DNA from: JAVJSD01 sp040219575
GTDB lineage: Bacteria; Planctomycetota; Planctomycetia; Pirellulales; Pirellulaceae
DNA: 64,000 bases
Direction of reading: 5' to 3'
Assembly (NCBI GenBank): GCA_040219575.1
Contig: JAVJSD010000064.1
Span: forward strand, 124,001 to 188,000
Part shown: positions 46,456-57,204 of the stretch, in pieces
Layout: each line of letters opens with the position of its first letter
How positions within the stretch are numbered: position 1 is the first letter of the stretch
Position numbers and translations under genes: made by a program
The notes under the pieces: model-generated
What the model saw: the letters and a program-made list of their open reading frames with translations, nothing else
Database searches by the model: none
Told to the model about the DNA's origin: nothing

Positions 46456-46842
46456 ATGGCCAAGTCGAAAAAGAGCGAAGTCCAGATTGATCGCCGAGGC
46501 AAGGCGAGTGAACGTCGCACCGGAGGCGACCGTCGGAAGAAGAACGAGCCTGTGGCGATTGAGCGTCGCGAGGCCCCCCGCCGCAAGGTGCAGCGGCGCC
46601 GCCAGATCGACCCCACGACCTGTGAGCGCGACTACTCCGATCCAGAGATCGAATTCATGCAAGCGCTCGACGCCTACAAGCGTCGCAGCGGCCGGATGTT
46701 TCCCACTTGCAGCGAGATTCTAGAAGTGATTCGCGACCTGGGCTACGTCCGTATGTGCGACGTCGAGATGGAAGACGCCGTCGATCAAACCAACGCCGAG
46801 CCGTCGTCCGAAGAGCCGCAACCGTCGGAAGCGACCGAGTAA
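46456..46842 (+). CDS. Small basic/acidic protein of unknown function
   Basis: 128 residues, with no signal peptide or helix spanning a membrane. The first ~50 residues are extremely basic, with repeated RR pairs (DRRGKASERRTGGDRRKK and ERREAPRRKVQRRR). A compact central part (YSDPEIEFMQALDAYKRRSG, FPTCSEILEVIRDLGYV) looks like helix-turn-helix segments. The C-terminus is acidic (EPSSEEPQPSEATE). This charge layout suggests a nucleic-acid-binding or regulatory protein. The central part resembles short hypotheticals found in other planctomycetes, but I cannot name a family. GGAG lies 9 bases before the ATG. Confidence 0.75.
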   Translation: MAKSKKSEVQIDRRGKASERRTGGDRRKKNEPVAIERREAPRRKVQRRRQIDPTTCERDYSDPEIEFMQALDAYKRRSGRMFPTCSEILEVIRDLGYVRMCDVEMEDAVDQTNAEPSSEEPQPSEATE

Positions 46843-46956
46843 CGCGCACGTTCCTTGGGCGTCCGGGAGCCGCCGGGTTGCTTCCAGCGCCCCGCGGCGG
46901 TGCGAAGCGAATCCCCGATTTCGGCCAGGATGCACTTGGCGGCGACGGCCCGCGAA

Positions 46957-48021
46957 CTACGCGTCCGCCAGGCGAGGCCGTGAGGCGCTGTCGAGGCGAC
47001 GGCGAAACTCGGCGGCCGCCGCCGGCGGATCGGCCGCCTTGACGATCGCGCCCGCCACCGCCGCCCGGCGAAAGCCGGCGTCGAGCACCTCATCCAGATT
47101 GGCGAGGTTGACGCCGCCGATGGCGAACGCCGGCAGCGAGACCTCGGCCGCGACCTGCCGCAACAACTCCACCCCCGTAAAGGCGCTGAACTGCTTGGTG
47201 CCGGAAGGGAACGTCGGCCCCACGCCGAGGTAGTCGGCACCGTCGAGTACGGCGGTGCGCGCCTGGTCGAGGCTGTGGGTCGACACGCCGATCAGCCGTT
47301 GCGGCCCGACCACCGCCCGGGCGTCCTTCACGGTGAGCTCGTCCTGCCCGACATGGACTCCGTCGGCATGCACCACGGCGGCGATGTCGGGGCGGTCGTT
47401 GATGATCAGCAGGGCGCCGGCCTCGGCGGTCACGCGCCGCAGCCGCCGGGCTCGCTCGACCAGTTCGCGATCGATCCGTTGCTTGTCGCGGAGTTGAATC
47501 GCCTGCACCCCGGCGGCGAGCAACGAGGCGGCCGACTGCTCCAGACCCTCGGGCGACGGTCCACCGTCGAGCAGCACATAGAGCCGCAGGTCGTTCAGGG
47601 CGCGACGGCTTTCCGCGGCGATTCCGATCGCCCGCGAGAGCGTGTAAAGCCGGTACCGCAGCGGCTCGAGTCTCGCGGCGATTTGCGGATCGAGCAGTTT
47701 GGCGTACTCCTCCAGCACCCGCAGCGACTGCTGCACGCGGCTGAGGCTGGCCGCCGCGACGGCAGCCGGGCTTTCGCGCTGAAACTCCGCGACGGTCGTG
47801 GCCTCGGTCCCCACGTCGGCCGCCGTCTCCCTGGCCCGCAACCTCTCGGCCAGCGGAATCGTCGCCACCACATCGGTCAGGTCATGCCGCAATTGTTTGC
47901 AGATTCCCGTGAGATGCGCGTCGTCGAGCACGAACCGAACGAACTCCTCCACCACGCGCAACCCTTCGGCGGCGCGGTTGGCGTTTGCGTCGAGGATTCG
48001 CAGCACCGCAGTTTGCGACAT
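46957..48021 (-). CDS. thiE: Thiamine-phosphate synthase with N-terminal ThiD2 domain
   Basis: 354 residues. The first ~145 form a ThiD2 domain (RILDANANRAAEGLRVVEEF, SRVQQSLRVLEEYAKLL). The rest is ThiE: LYVLLDGG, AAGVQAIQLRDK, LLIINDRPDIA, DGVHVGQDEL, IGVSTHSLDQA, ADYLGVGPTFPSGTK and PAFAIGGVNLANLDEVL. ThiE joins the pyrimidine and thiazole phosphates to make thiamine phosphate. The ThiD2 fusion is known from cyanobacteria and others. The ATG at 48021 is followed directly by the conserved domain start. No other thiamine gene lies nearby. Confidence 0.93.
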   Translation of the reverse strand: MSQTAVLRILDANANRAAEGLRVVEEFVRFVLDDAHLTGICKQLRHDLTDVVATIPLAERLRARETAADVGTEATTVAEFQRESPAAVAAASLSRVQQSLRVLEEYAKLLDPQIAARLEPLRYRLYTLSRAIGIAAESRRALNDLRLYVLLDGGPSPEGLEQSAASLLAAGVQAIQLRDKQRIDRELVERARRLRRVTAEAGALLIINDRPDIAAVVHADGVHVGQDELTVKDARAVVGPQRLIGVSTHSLDQARTAVLDGADYLGVGPTFPSGTKQFSAFTGVELLRQVAAEVSLPAFAIGGVNLANLDEVLDAGFRRAAVAGAIVKAADPPAAAAEFRRRLDSASRPRLADA

Positions 48022-48044
48022 GGCAAGTGGCGTGGAAAGGGGCG

Positions 48045-48470
48045 CTATTCTTCTGTCATTTCGCCGGGTGGAAAGAGGTCGAACAGTGCTTCTGCTTGCC
48101 GAATCAAGATTCGGCGTGGGTGATTGAATTGGAGCGCGCTGATGGTTGCGCGACCGACAGCGGTCAGGCCTGCGACATGGACGCCTTCCCAGCGGAATTC
48201 ATCACTCCAGGTATCGCGTCGGGGATGGAACAACGGCGCCTGCTGCTGATCGTCGGGGGAATGCACCACGACGCGGTTGGATTTGTGAAGATTGCAACTT
48301 GGACAAGCCCACGCCAAGTTGTCAAGCTCCGTACAACCGCCGAGAGAACGCGGGATGACGTGTTCGACGTGAAAGGTCGCCCCCTGTAAGGCTTAGTGCA
48401 TGCGGCAGTACTCGCAACGGCCCGCGGCGCGCTGTTCGACTTCGCGGGCAAATTCGCTCCACGACGTCAT
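48045..48470 (-). pseudogene. HNH endonuclease gene broken by one in-frame stop
   Basis: In one unbroken frame from the ATG at 48470 it reads CEYCRMH, then TAA (48393-48395), then ALQGATFHVEHVIPRSLGG...LAWACPSCNLHKSNRV and a long matching tail (PLFHPRRDTWSDEFRWEG, VGRATISALQFNHPRR). In intact relatives the stop position is a Gln, so a single CAA/CAG-to-TAA change explains it. The zinc pairs CEYC and CPSC and the HVEH motif are all present. The start overlaps the upstream small gene by 4 bp (ATGA). Either the gene is dead, or two short pieces are made, or the base is a sequence error. Confidence 0.8.
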
Positions 48471-48691
48471 GTGGGATTGCGGCCGAGCAAATGCAGGGCT
48501 TTGGCGCGAACGAGGGCGAGATGTTCGCTGAGTTCGACGAGGGACTCCAAATCCGCGCGTTCCGACTCCGTCAGTTGTCCCTCGTTGTTGCGATCCATCA
48601 ATTCCTGTAGGCGCTGGTCGGTCTTGGGCGGCAGTCGGAGGGCCCCAACCGATTCGACCCACTCCAGCGGTGCGTCAATTGTCGTGCTCAC
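48467..48691 (-). CDS. Small protein upstream of the HNH gene, antitoxin-like in size
   Basis: 74 residues from a GTG at 48691 (STTIDAPLEWVES...). It is mostly helical and charged: LRLPPKTDQRLQELMDRN, GQLTESERADLESLVELSE, LALVRAKALHLLG. Similar short proteins sit directly before HNH nucleases in many bacteria; whether they act as an antitoxin or partner is not established. The 4-bp ATGA overlap with the HNH pseudogene supports a two-gene operon. Confidence 0.7.
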   Translation of the reverse strand: MSTTIDAPLEWVESVGALRLPPKTDQRLQELMDRNNEGQLTESERADLESLVELSEHLALVRAKALHLLGRNPT

Positions 48692-48816
48692 TTGGCGGGC
48701 CTGTCGATGCGGGTGCGATGGCGGGAGAATACACGTACTTTCCCCCATTCTCCGCCGACTTACGCTTCCTTACAAGCGAAGCCAGACAGGGCGTGCATCA
48801 GCGGCCCTTGATTCCA

Positions 48817-48839
48817 GGCAGGCTGGAAGCCTGCCCTAC
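48817..48839. repeat. GGCAGGCT-type hairpin, single copy
   Basis: It is identical to the right arm of the 39592-39692 element. Here it lies between divergently transcribed genes, not at a 3' end. Confidence 0.85.
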
Positions 48840-49015
48840 GGAGCGCATTCAATCGGACAAACCTGCGCAGTCGCGACAATCCGGGCGATCCAATTCCTTC
48901 CATATTACCCAATACACGCAAACACCCCATGATCTCCATTTCACAACGTCGTGGAGACGCTGGCGACGTGGGTTTGTGTCGATCAACGTAACATCAACGC
49001 GCACATTTACTTGCC

Positions 49016-49044
49016 TTGCTCGACCCCAAAACGCGGGTTAGAAT
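49016..49044 (+). promoter_or_regulatory. Sigma-70 type promoter candidate
   Basis: TTGCTC (49016-49021), a 17-bp spacer and TAGAAT (49039-49044) lie 64 bp before the start of the TPR-like gene. It may also drive clpC further down. Confidence 0.5.
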
Positions 49045-49108
49045 TCCCTGGCGATTGTTTCGCCGCGAGAGGGACGGATTTCGGTAGGGAAGCCGGAGCA
49101 AAGTTTGG

Positions 49109-49735
49109 ATGCGTGCCGCACCGTTAATCGTGTGCCTGTGGCCCGGTCTGGCAAGACTGTGGCTGCGCGGGAGCACGTCAGGGCTCTTGACGGCCCTGGC
49201 GTTTGCGGCGCTACTGAATTCTGCTTTGGCGGCGAGCTTCTTCCGGCCTGAGCTGGTGGGCTCCGTTCTCGGCCGTGTCGTCTGGATCGCCGTCGTCGCC
49301 CTGTGGATGGTTGGGTTCTGGCGCAATCTTCGGCAGTTGCCGAAACTGCTCGCCTGCCCGCCGCCGCCCCAGTCGGCCCTGGACTTGTTTCCGCAAGCCC
49401 AAGGCGAATACTTAAAAGGGCATTGGTTCGAAGCGGAGTCGCTGCTGGCGAAACAACTCCGAACCTCGCCCGAGGATGCCGACTCCCGCCTGATGCTGGC
49501 GACGCTGTATCGCCGCACCGGACGGACGCCGGACGCCCGCAAGGAGTTGCGCCGCCTCGAGCGGTGCGAAGCCGCCCCCAAGTGGCGATTCGAGATCGAA
49601 CAGGAAAAGCAGTTGCTCGATCAGCGCGACCAGCGGGAAAAAGAGGAACAGCAAAACGAACAGGAACCGGCGGAGTCCGCAAGCGCGGCGTCTTCGTCCA
49701 CCGCATCAGTCGCCCAGTCGTCTCGCGCGGCGTAG
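49109..49735 (+). CDS. TPR-like membrane protein of unknown function
   Basis: 208 residues. Two hydrophobic helices near the N-terminus (TALAFAALLNSALAASFF and VVWIAVVALWMVGFW) anchor it. A TPR-like helical part follows (AQGEYLKGHWFEAESLLAKQL, ADSRLMLATLYRRTGRTPDARKEL), then a charged coiled-coil (LLDQRDQREKEEQQNEQEP) and a Ser/Ala tail. It lies 122 bp before clpC and could be in the same transcript. TPR repeats mediate protein contacts; no specific role can be given. Confidence 0.8.
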   Translation: MRAAPLIVCLWPGLARLWLRGSTSGLLTALAFAALLNSALAASFFRPELVGSVLGRVVWIAVVALWMVGFWRNLRQLPKLLACPPPPQSALDLFPQAQGEYLKGHWFEAESLLAKQLRTSPEDADSRLMLATLYRRTGRTPDARKELRRLERCEAAPKWRFEIEQEKQLLDQRDQREKEEQQNEQEPAESASAASSSTASVAQSSRAA

Positions 49736-49857
49736 GGAAACACCCCCATCACTTTCCCGTTACTCCAACCCACCCTAGCGCATCAAAACCGAGAGCAAAG
49801 CGAACTCGCAATCACCCGCGGGCGCAAGCCGCCCGATTGGCCCAGGGGAAAGGACCC

Positions 49858-52425
<2,568 letters not shown>

Positions 52426-52455
52426 TCTCCCAGCCTAAACACTGCGAACCACCCC

Positions 52456-52488
52456 AAGCCCCCCGACTTCAGTCGGGGGGCTTTTTTT
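52456..52488 (+). terminator. Rho-independent terminator after clpC
   Basis: AAGCCCCCCGACT (52456-52468) pairs perfectly with AGTCGGGGGGCTT (52471-52483), with a T-run to 52488. It is a strong GC stem directly downstream of clpC. Confidence 0.95.
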
Positions 52489-52560
52489 GATTTGTCCTAC
52501 GCCTTGCCCAACCAACGCACAAGGACGCCCGTACGCCCGTCGCACAAAAAAAAATCGGCG

Positions 52561-52589
52561 TTGACGCCTCACGGGGCCGCCGTCATAAT
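52561..52589 (+). promoter_or_regulatory. Sigma-70 type promoter of the barrel-protein gene
   Basis: TTGACG (52561-52566), a 17-bp spacer and CATAAT (52584-52589). A run of nine A (52546-52554) just upstream could act as an UP element. The start codon is 114 bp downstream. Confidence 0.6.
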
Positions 52590-52702
52590 CCCCCGCCTTT
52601 TCTTCCAGGAGCGGGACCGGTACGCCATCGCCCGCTCGGCGTTCGCCTTTTCCGCGTGCATCGTCGCACGTGTCCACGATTCACCTACGACTCGACAGGT
52701 CC

Positions 52703-53683
52703 ATGGCTGCAAGCCGCGCGGCATGGCTGGTTGTCGTGGCGTCGCTGCTGTCGGCAGCGATCGCCCAATCACGCTGCGCCCGCGCGCAGGAGTTTGGCGC
52801 CGCGCCCATGAAACCGCCCGGAAGCGTGATCTGGGCCGCCCGGGCCGAACCGCTGCCGACGCCCGCCGGGCCCTCCCGCGAGTCGCTGGACCTGGCGCCG
52901 CTGCCGCTGGACGACGACTGGCGTCCAGGCGAAGCCTTCGAACCCGGCCGCATCGAAGCGGGACCCTATGAACCGGGGCCGTTGGAGTCGATGCATGGCG
53001 AGAGTTGCCAGTGCGGCCAGTGCGTGGGTCCGCGATTTTTCTTGCCGGGCGTCGTGCCGCGGATGTTTTCCTGGTGGAAGCCGGTGGGCGACGGGCGGCA
53101 TCGCGGCATCGGCGATCCGCTGATCGGCACCAGTTGGCTCAATCGCCCCTACTCGGTCGGCGTCTTCACCGGCGGCATCTTCGGCGGCACGCTGGTGCCC
53201 GGCAACATCGATCAACGGGGCGGCCTGCTGACCGGCTTCCGCATCGGCGTCGATATGAATCACTACGCCGGATTCGAAACCCGCGTCGGCTTCAGTCGCA
53301 CCGATTCGCTGTTTCTGACCAACGGCGGCACCAGCACCGTCGACGACGCGCTGCTCGACGCCAATCTGCTGTACTACCCCCTGGGCGACTCCCACTGGCG
53401 GCCGTTCGCCTCGATAGGCCTGGGAGCGCATCGCTATGAATATTACGACACGCAGTACCAAAAGACCGTCGATACGCTGATGCAGATGCCGATCGGCCTT
53501 GGCGTGAAATACCACTTACACAACTGGATGTCGGTCCGCTTCGAAGTACACGACAACCTCTCCTTCGGCCAACGCGACCTCGCCACGATGAACAACTTCT
53601 CGGTGACCGGCGGCGTCGAGATGCGGTTCGGCGGCCGCCGCACCACCTACTTCCCCTTCGACCCCAGCGTCGCGCCGCATTGA
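52703..53683 (+). CDS. Outer-membrane beta-barrel-like protein of unknown function
   Basis: 326 residues from the ATG at 52703, with a signal peptide (AWLVVVASLLSAAIA). A Pro-rich stretch (~30-95) contains CQCGQC, a planctomycete-like Cys cluster. From ~110 onwards, alternating strands dominate (NRPYSVGVFTGGIFGGTLV, GLLTGFRIGVDMNHYAGFE, ANLLYYPLGDSHWRPFASIG, LGVKYHLHNWMSVRFEVHD), ending FSVTGGVEMRFGG, as in OmpA/OprF-like eight-stranded barrels. It probably sits in the outer membrane. It has its own promoter and converges on the VWA gene. Confidence 0.8.
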   Translation: MAASRAAWLVVVASLLSAAIAQSRCARAQEFGAAPMKPPGSVIWAARAEPLPTPAGPSRESLDLAPLPLDDDWRPGEAFEPGRIEAGPYEPGPLESMHGESCQCGQCVGPRFFLPGVVPRMFSWWKPVGDGRHRGIGDPLIGTSWLNRPYSVGVFTGGIFGGTLVPGNIDQRGGLLTGFRIGVDMNHYAGFETRVGFSRTDSLFLTNGGTSTVDDALLDANLLYYPLGDSHWRPFASIGLGAHRYEYYDTQYQKTVDTLMQMPIGLGVKYHLHNWMSVRFEVHDNLSFGQRDLATMNNFSVTGGVEMRFGGRRTTYFPFDPSVAPH

Positions 53684-53699
53684 GCGACGCAATGCAAAA

Positions 53700-53733
53700 G
53701 CCCACGGATTGCAGCCGATTGCAGTCCGTGGGC
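53700..53733. repeat. Inverted repeat between convergent genes
   Basis: GCCCACGGA (53700-53708) pairs with TCCGTGGGC (53725-53733). GATTGCAG occurs twice in the loop. It can serve as a hairpin terminator for either side, though no T-run follows. Confidence 0.7.
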
Positions 53734-53760
53734 GTTAGGGCTTCCGGCGCTACGGCGTGT

Positions 53761-56181
53761 TCACTTTCGCGGCGTAAGCTGCTCGGCCTGCTGCACCAGA
53801 TCGATGAACTCCTGCCGGCGGCCTTCCTTGTCGTCGCCCAGCGCCCCCCGGGCGATCTCCTCGACCGAGGCGAACGAGGAGTCGCCGGCGTATCGGCTAC
53901 GCCGCAGCAGCATGCCGAACGAGGCGACCGAAGCCGCGAACTGGAAATCGCGCGACGCCTTGTTGAAGGCCTTCGCCTTGGCCGGCAGCGTGAACTCCAG
54001 CCGCGTGCTCACGTCCCCTTCCGGCTGCTTATAGCGCAGGGCCAGCGTCAATAGCTCGCCGCTCTTGGCCGCCTTCGTCAGACGCGGTGCGTCTTGCGGC
54101 TTGTCTGCTTCCTCCTCCTTCGCAGGCGCCGCTTCCTTCTCATCCGTCCCCAAGGTCTGCTGATACTTCAGCGGCTGCGGCTTTTCCTGCTCCGGGTCGA
54201 TGCCGGGAAGCTTCTCGTCGCTGCCGACCGGCACCAGTTCGTACAGCGCCGTGACCGTGTGACCGGCGCCGATTTCGCCCGCGTCCTTCGTGTCGTCGTC
54301 GAAGTCCTTGGCCGCCAGGATGCGGTTCTCGTAGCCGATCAGGCGATAGGCCCGCACCTCGGCCGGGTTGAACTCCAGTTGCAGTTTCACGTCCTTGGCG
54401 ATCGTGATCAGGCTGCCCCCCATCTGTTCGACCAGCACCTTGCGGGCTTCCTTGAGGTTGTCGATGTAGGCGTAGTTGCCATTGCCGTTGTCGGCCAGCT
54501 TTTCGAGTTTGGAATCCTTCAGGTTGCCGGTTCCGAAGCCGAGCACGGTGAGGAACACGTCATTAGCGGCCTTTTCTTTGATCAGCTCCACCAGCGACGC
54601 GTCGTCGGTTACTCCCACGTTCAGGTCGCCGTCGGTGCAGAGGATGACGCGGTTCACGCCGCCGTCGATAAAGCTGGCCAGCGCCTTTTCATAGGCCAGC
54701 ACGATGCCCGCACTGCCGTTGGTCGACCCGCCGGCGCGGAGGCGATCGATGGCGTCGCGAATCTTGAGTTCATCCATGCCGGAAGTGGTATCGAGCACCA
54801 GACCGGCGGCGCCGGCGTAGACGACGATCGCCACGTGGTCGTCCTCGCGCAGTTGGCCGACCAGCAACTTCATGGCGTTCTGCACCAATGGCAGCTTGTC
54901 GTAGCTCTGCATCGAACCGGACACATCGAGCAGGAACACGAGGTTCGCCGCCGGGCGGTCCTTTGCCGCAATCTCTTTCCCTTTTAGGGCCACCCGCAGC
55001 AGTTGGTGTTTGTCGTTCCAGGGGCAACCGGCCAGCTCCATGTTCGCCGAGAAGGGCGCGTCGCCCTTGGGCTGCGGGTAGTCGTAGTGGAAGTAATTCA
55101 CCAGCTCCTCGATCCGCACCGCATCGGCCGGCGGTAAAGAGCCGCGGGTGAGAAAGCGACGGATGTTGGAGTACGAGGCGGTATCGACGTCGATCGAGAA
55201 GGTCGAGACGGCGCTCTCGCCCCGCACCGGCAGGAAGGCGTTTTCGTGGATCGCGTCGTACGCTTCGGCCGAACCGGGGCGTTCGCCCTCCGCCGGCAAT
55301 TCGCCGTCGGCAGGAGGAAACCCGGGTCCGTCGTGAAAGGCTCTCGCCAATTGCTCTCCGCGTGCGCCGCGGACGACAAGCCCGCCTGGCCCGGCGTTGA
55401 CGGCGACTTCGCCGGAAATCGCCTTCCCCGGCAGCATGCCGAGCGTGGGCCGGCCAATCCCTAGCTCGCGCGGCGCCACCGAATGCATGCCAAATCGATC
55501 TCTTTGCGCCGTCGCTTCCGTGCGGAACGATTGGCTTTGCTGCAGCTGCTGGAAATCACGCTTGATTTCCCGAACTGTCGGCCCTCCTGCAGGAGCGTCG
55601 CTCGCGAAAAGTTGGCTCGCCTTGAGCCGCCTTTCAGAATCCCGAACTCTCTTGAGGTCGACAACATCACCAGGTTGGAATTGTTGTTGGCCGTTGTAAA
55701 GCGTGATGCCCGGCGCATCGAAGCCGCCGAAACTCGGAGAATGCGAACTGAAAGCCCATTGATCATACACAAGGTCCACCAGTCCATCATTGATGACGTT
55801 TCCGTGCACATCCAAGCCGATGACATTCTCGTGCGGCTGTACGGTGATCCTCAATTCGTTTGCATGTTGTTGCCGCTCGGCCATCGCGATCTGCTCGGCG
55901 TGGTGCTGCCGCGTCGTCCACACCGCCGCCCCCATGGCGACGAGCAGGCAGATCGAGACGCCGATCGTTCCCCAGCTCGACCAGTCGTGCTTGCTTCGCC
56001 GCCGCCGTGTTTGCTTTTCGCGCACCATCACCGGTTCCTCCTGTTGAATGAGTTTCCGCTCGACCGCTTCCCGCAGCGCCGCCGACGCCGCCGGCAAGTC
56101 CGTCTCCGCCGAGGCCCGCAGCGCTTCCGCCACCCGCCGCGACGCGTCGTGATCGAATTGTTCGTCTTCTGGCTTTCGCAT
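53761..56181 (-). CDS. Membrane-anchored VWA domain protein (YfbK-like)
   Basis: 806 residues from the ATG at 56181. The first ~70 residues are charged and cytoplasmic. One helix follows (WGTIGVSICLLVAMGAAVWTT), then a long low-complexity region. After about residue 310 the family block starts: STFSIDVDTASYSNIRRFL, VRIEELVNYFHYDYPQP. The VWA domain has its metal-adhesion site in LVFLLDVSGSMQSYDK (DxSxS). The DUF3520-like end has YRLIGYENRILAAKDFDDD and SRYAGDSSFASVEEIA. VWA domains bind proteins via Mg2+. The sigma factor gene lies just upstream on the same strand; the cytoplasmic N-terminus could hold an anti-sigma function, which is inference. Confidence 0.87.
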   Translation of the reverse strand: MRKPEDEQFDHDASRRVAEALRASAETDLPAASAALREAVERKLIQQEEPVMVREKQTRRRRSKHDWSSWGTIGVSICLLVAMGAAVWTTRQHHAEQIAMAERQQHANELRITVQPHENVIGLDVHGNVINDGLVDLVYDQWAFSSHSPSFGGFDAPGITLYNGQQQFQPGDVVDLKRVRDSERRLKASQLFASDAPAGGPTVREIKRDFQQLQQSQSFRTEATAQRDRFGMHSVAPRELGIGRPTLGMLPGKAISGEVAVNAGPGGLVVRGARGEQLARAFHDGPGFPPADGELPAEGERPGSAEAYDAIHENAFLPVRGESAVSTFSIDVDTASYSNIRRFLTRGSLPPADAVRIEELVNYFHYDYPQPKGDAPFSANMELAGCPWNDKHQLLRVALKGKEIAAKDRPAANLVFLLDVSGSMQSYDKLPLVQNAMKLLVGQLREDDHVAIVVYAGAAGLVLDTTSGMDELKIRDAIDRLRAGGSTNGSAGIVLAYEKALASFIDGGVNRVILCTDGDLNVGVTDDASLVELIKEKAANDVFLTVLGFGTGNLKDSKLEKLADNGNGNYAYIDNLKEARKVLVEQMGGSLITIAKDVKLQLEFNPAEVRAYRLIGYENRILAAKDFDDDTKDAGEIGAGHTVTALYELVPVGSDEKLPGIDPEQEKPQPLKYQQTLGTDEKEAAPAKEEEADKPQDAPRLTKAAKSGELLTLALRYKQPEGDVSTRLEFTLPAKAKAFNKASRDFQFAASVASFGMLLRRSRYAGDSSFASVEEIARGALGDDKEGRRQEFIDLVQQAEQLTPRK

Positions 56182-56208
56182 GGTCAGCACCTCTTGTTTT
56201 CCGCGTTT

Positions 56209-56363
56209 CCCAAGCCGACGGCTTCGCCGTCGCGGGATTCTTACATCGGTTGTTCTATCTCGTCACTGCGACTCCCTTGCTGGCGCTACGGGCTCGGGCG
56301 TCGGCGGCGAGCCCGTAGCGCCAGCAAGGGACGACTGCGCGACGGCGGAGCCGTCGGCTTGGG
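56209..56363. repeat. Nested inverted repeat between sigma factor and VWA genes
   Basis: Outer arms 56209-56234 and 56338-56363 pair over 26 nt with one mismatch; each contains CGACGGC-TTC-GCCGTCG or its relative. Inner arms 56274-56296 and 56308-56330 pair perfectly over 23 nt (CCCTTGCTGGCGCTACGGGC at the left). The whole can form one very long hairpin. Confidence 0.93.
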
Positions 56364-56373
56364 AGGTAGTGCG

Positions 56374-56928
56374 CTACTCGTTGATCGTTTCTTCCTCCAG
56401 CAGCAGGCGGCGGACTTGCGGGTGATTGCGCAGCCGGGCGATGGCCCGGTGCACCGTCACGCGGGCATTGCCGACCGAGACGCCGGTGATTTCGGCGATC
56501 TCGGCGTAGGCCACACCCTGCGACCACAACTCCACCATCTCCCGCTGACTGCGTGGCAACTCGCCGACGAGGCCGTGCAGCACCGCGTGCAGTTCCTCCG
56601 CCTCCGCCAACTGAGCCGGATTCGGCTCGGCCGACTCCGCCGCACCCAGCCGACCCTCGTCGCCCTCGGGCGACGATCCGCCGCGCTGCGACTGCCGCCG
56701 CAGAAGATCGAGCGCCTTGTTGCGGCAAACGGTGTACAGCCAGGCGGCCTCGCGGCCGGCCAGCTTCTCAGGAGACTGGTCGCACAGCCGCAAGAATGCG
56801 TGCTGCACCACATCCCGGGCCGCCTCCTCGTCGGCGAGCAGCCGCGCGCTGTAACGCACCAGACGCCCCTCGAAACGATCGAGGGCCGCCAGCACCCACG
56901 AGCGGCGGTCGGAATTCGCGTTGGACAT
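56374..56928 (-). CDS. ECF-type RNA polymerase sigma factor (second)
   Basis: 184 residues. Region 2: DRFEGRLVRYSARLLADEEAARDVVQHAF and AAWLYTVCRNKALDLLRR, each typical. Region 4: LPRSQREMVELWSQGVAYAEIAEITGVSVGNARVTVHRAIARLR in parts, a helix-turn-helix that reads the -35 box. The VWA gene follows on the same strand after 192 bp that carry a nested inverted repeat. This is a different subfamily from the factor at 7403-8077. Confidence 0.92.
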   Translation of the reverse strand: MSNANSDRRSWVLAALDRFEGRLVRYSARLLADEEAARDVVQHAFLRLCDQSPEKLAGREAAWLYTVCRNKALDLLRRQSQRGGSSPEGDEGRLGAAESAEPNPAQLAEAEELHAVLHGLVGELPRSQREMVELWSQGVAYAEIAEITGVSVGNARVTVHRAIARLRNHPQVRRLLLEEETINE

Positions 56929-57004
56929 GCTGTTAGGTATTACGCGGCTGGGGGACGGAGGTTACACAGCTTCCTCGGGAATTGTCGGAAAAGGCCGCCG
57001 GTGA

Positions 57005-57178
57005 AAATGACCAAGGACCAACTCCCCATGACCAATACCCCCAAGCCGACGGCTTCGCCGTCGCAACATTCTCGAAAAGACGTCCTGACCAAAACCACGC
57101 GAGCAACAATACTAGAGGTTGCGAATCCCAATTAGTCATTGGTGCTTGGTCATTGGTCATTGGTCATTTGGAGTTGAC
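57005..57178. repeat. AATGACCA-type inverted-repeat element with an embedded CGACGGC hairpin
   Basis: Left words AATGACCAAGGACCA (57005 on) face right words AGTCATTGGTGCTTGGTCATT (from 57133). The right end CATTTGGAGTTGAC is shared with 44870-44981. A CCAAGCCGACGGCTTCGCCG hairpin (57040-57063) lies inside the loop. It fills the divergent gap before hemY. Confidence 0.8.
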
Positions 57179-57204
57179 GTGATCCCCACAAGGCGGTCAA
57201 GAAC

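Larger units (their letters stand above)
48692..49108. other. Intergenic region with one hairpin and a promoter
   Basis: 417 bp. It holds a single GGCAGGCT-GGA-AGCCTGCC hairpin (48817-48839) and the promoter candidate 49016-49044. I see no gene in the rest. Confidence 0.7.

Noticed and set aside
48393..48395. Programmed readthrough or selenocysteine at the HNH stop
   Set aside because: The codon is TAA, not TGA, and I see no stem-loop that would suggest recoding. A nonsense mutation or sequence error is simpler.
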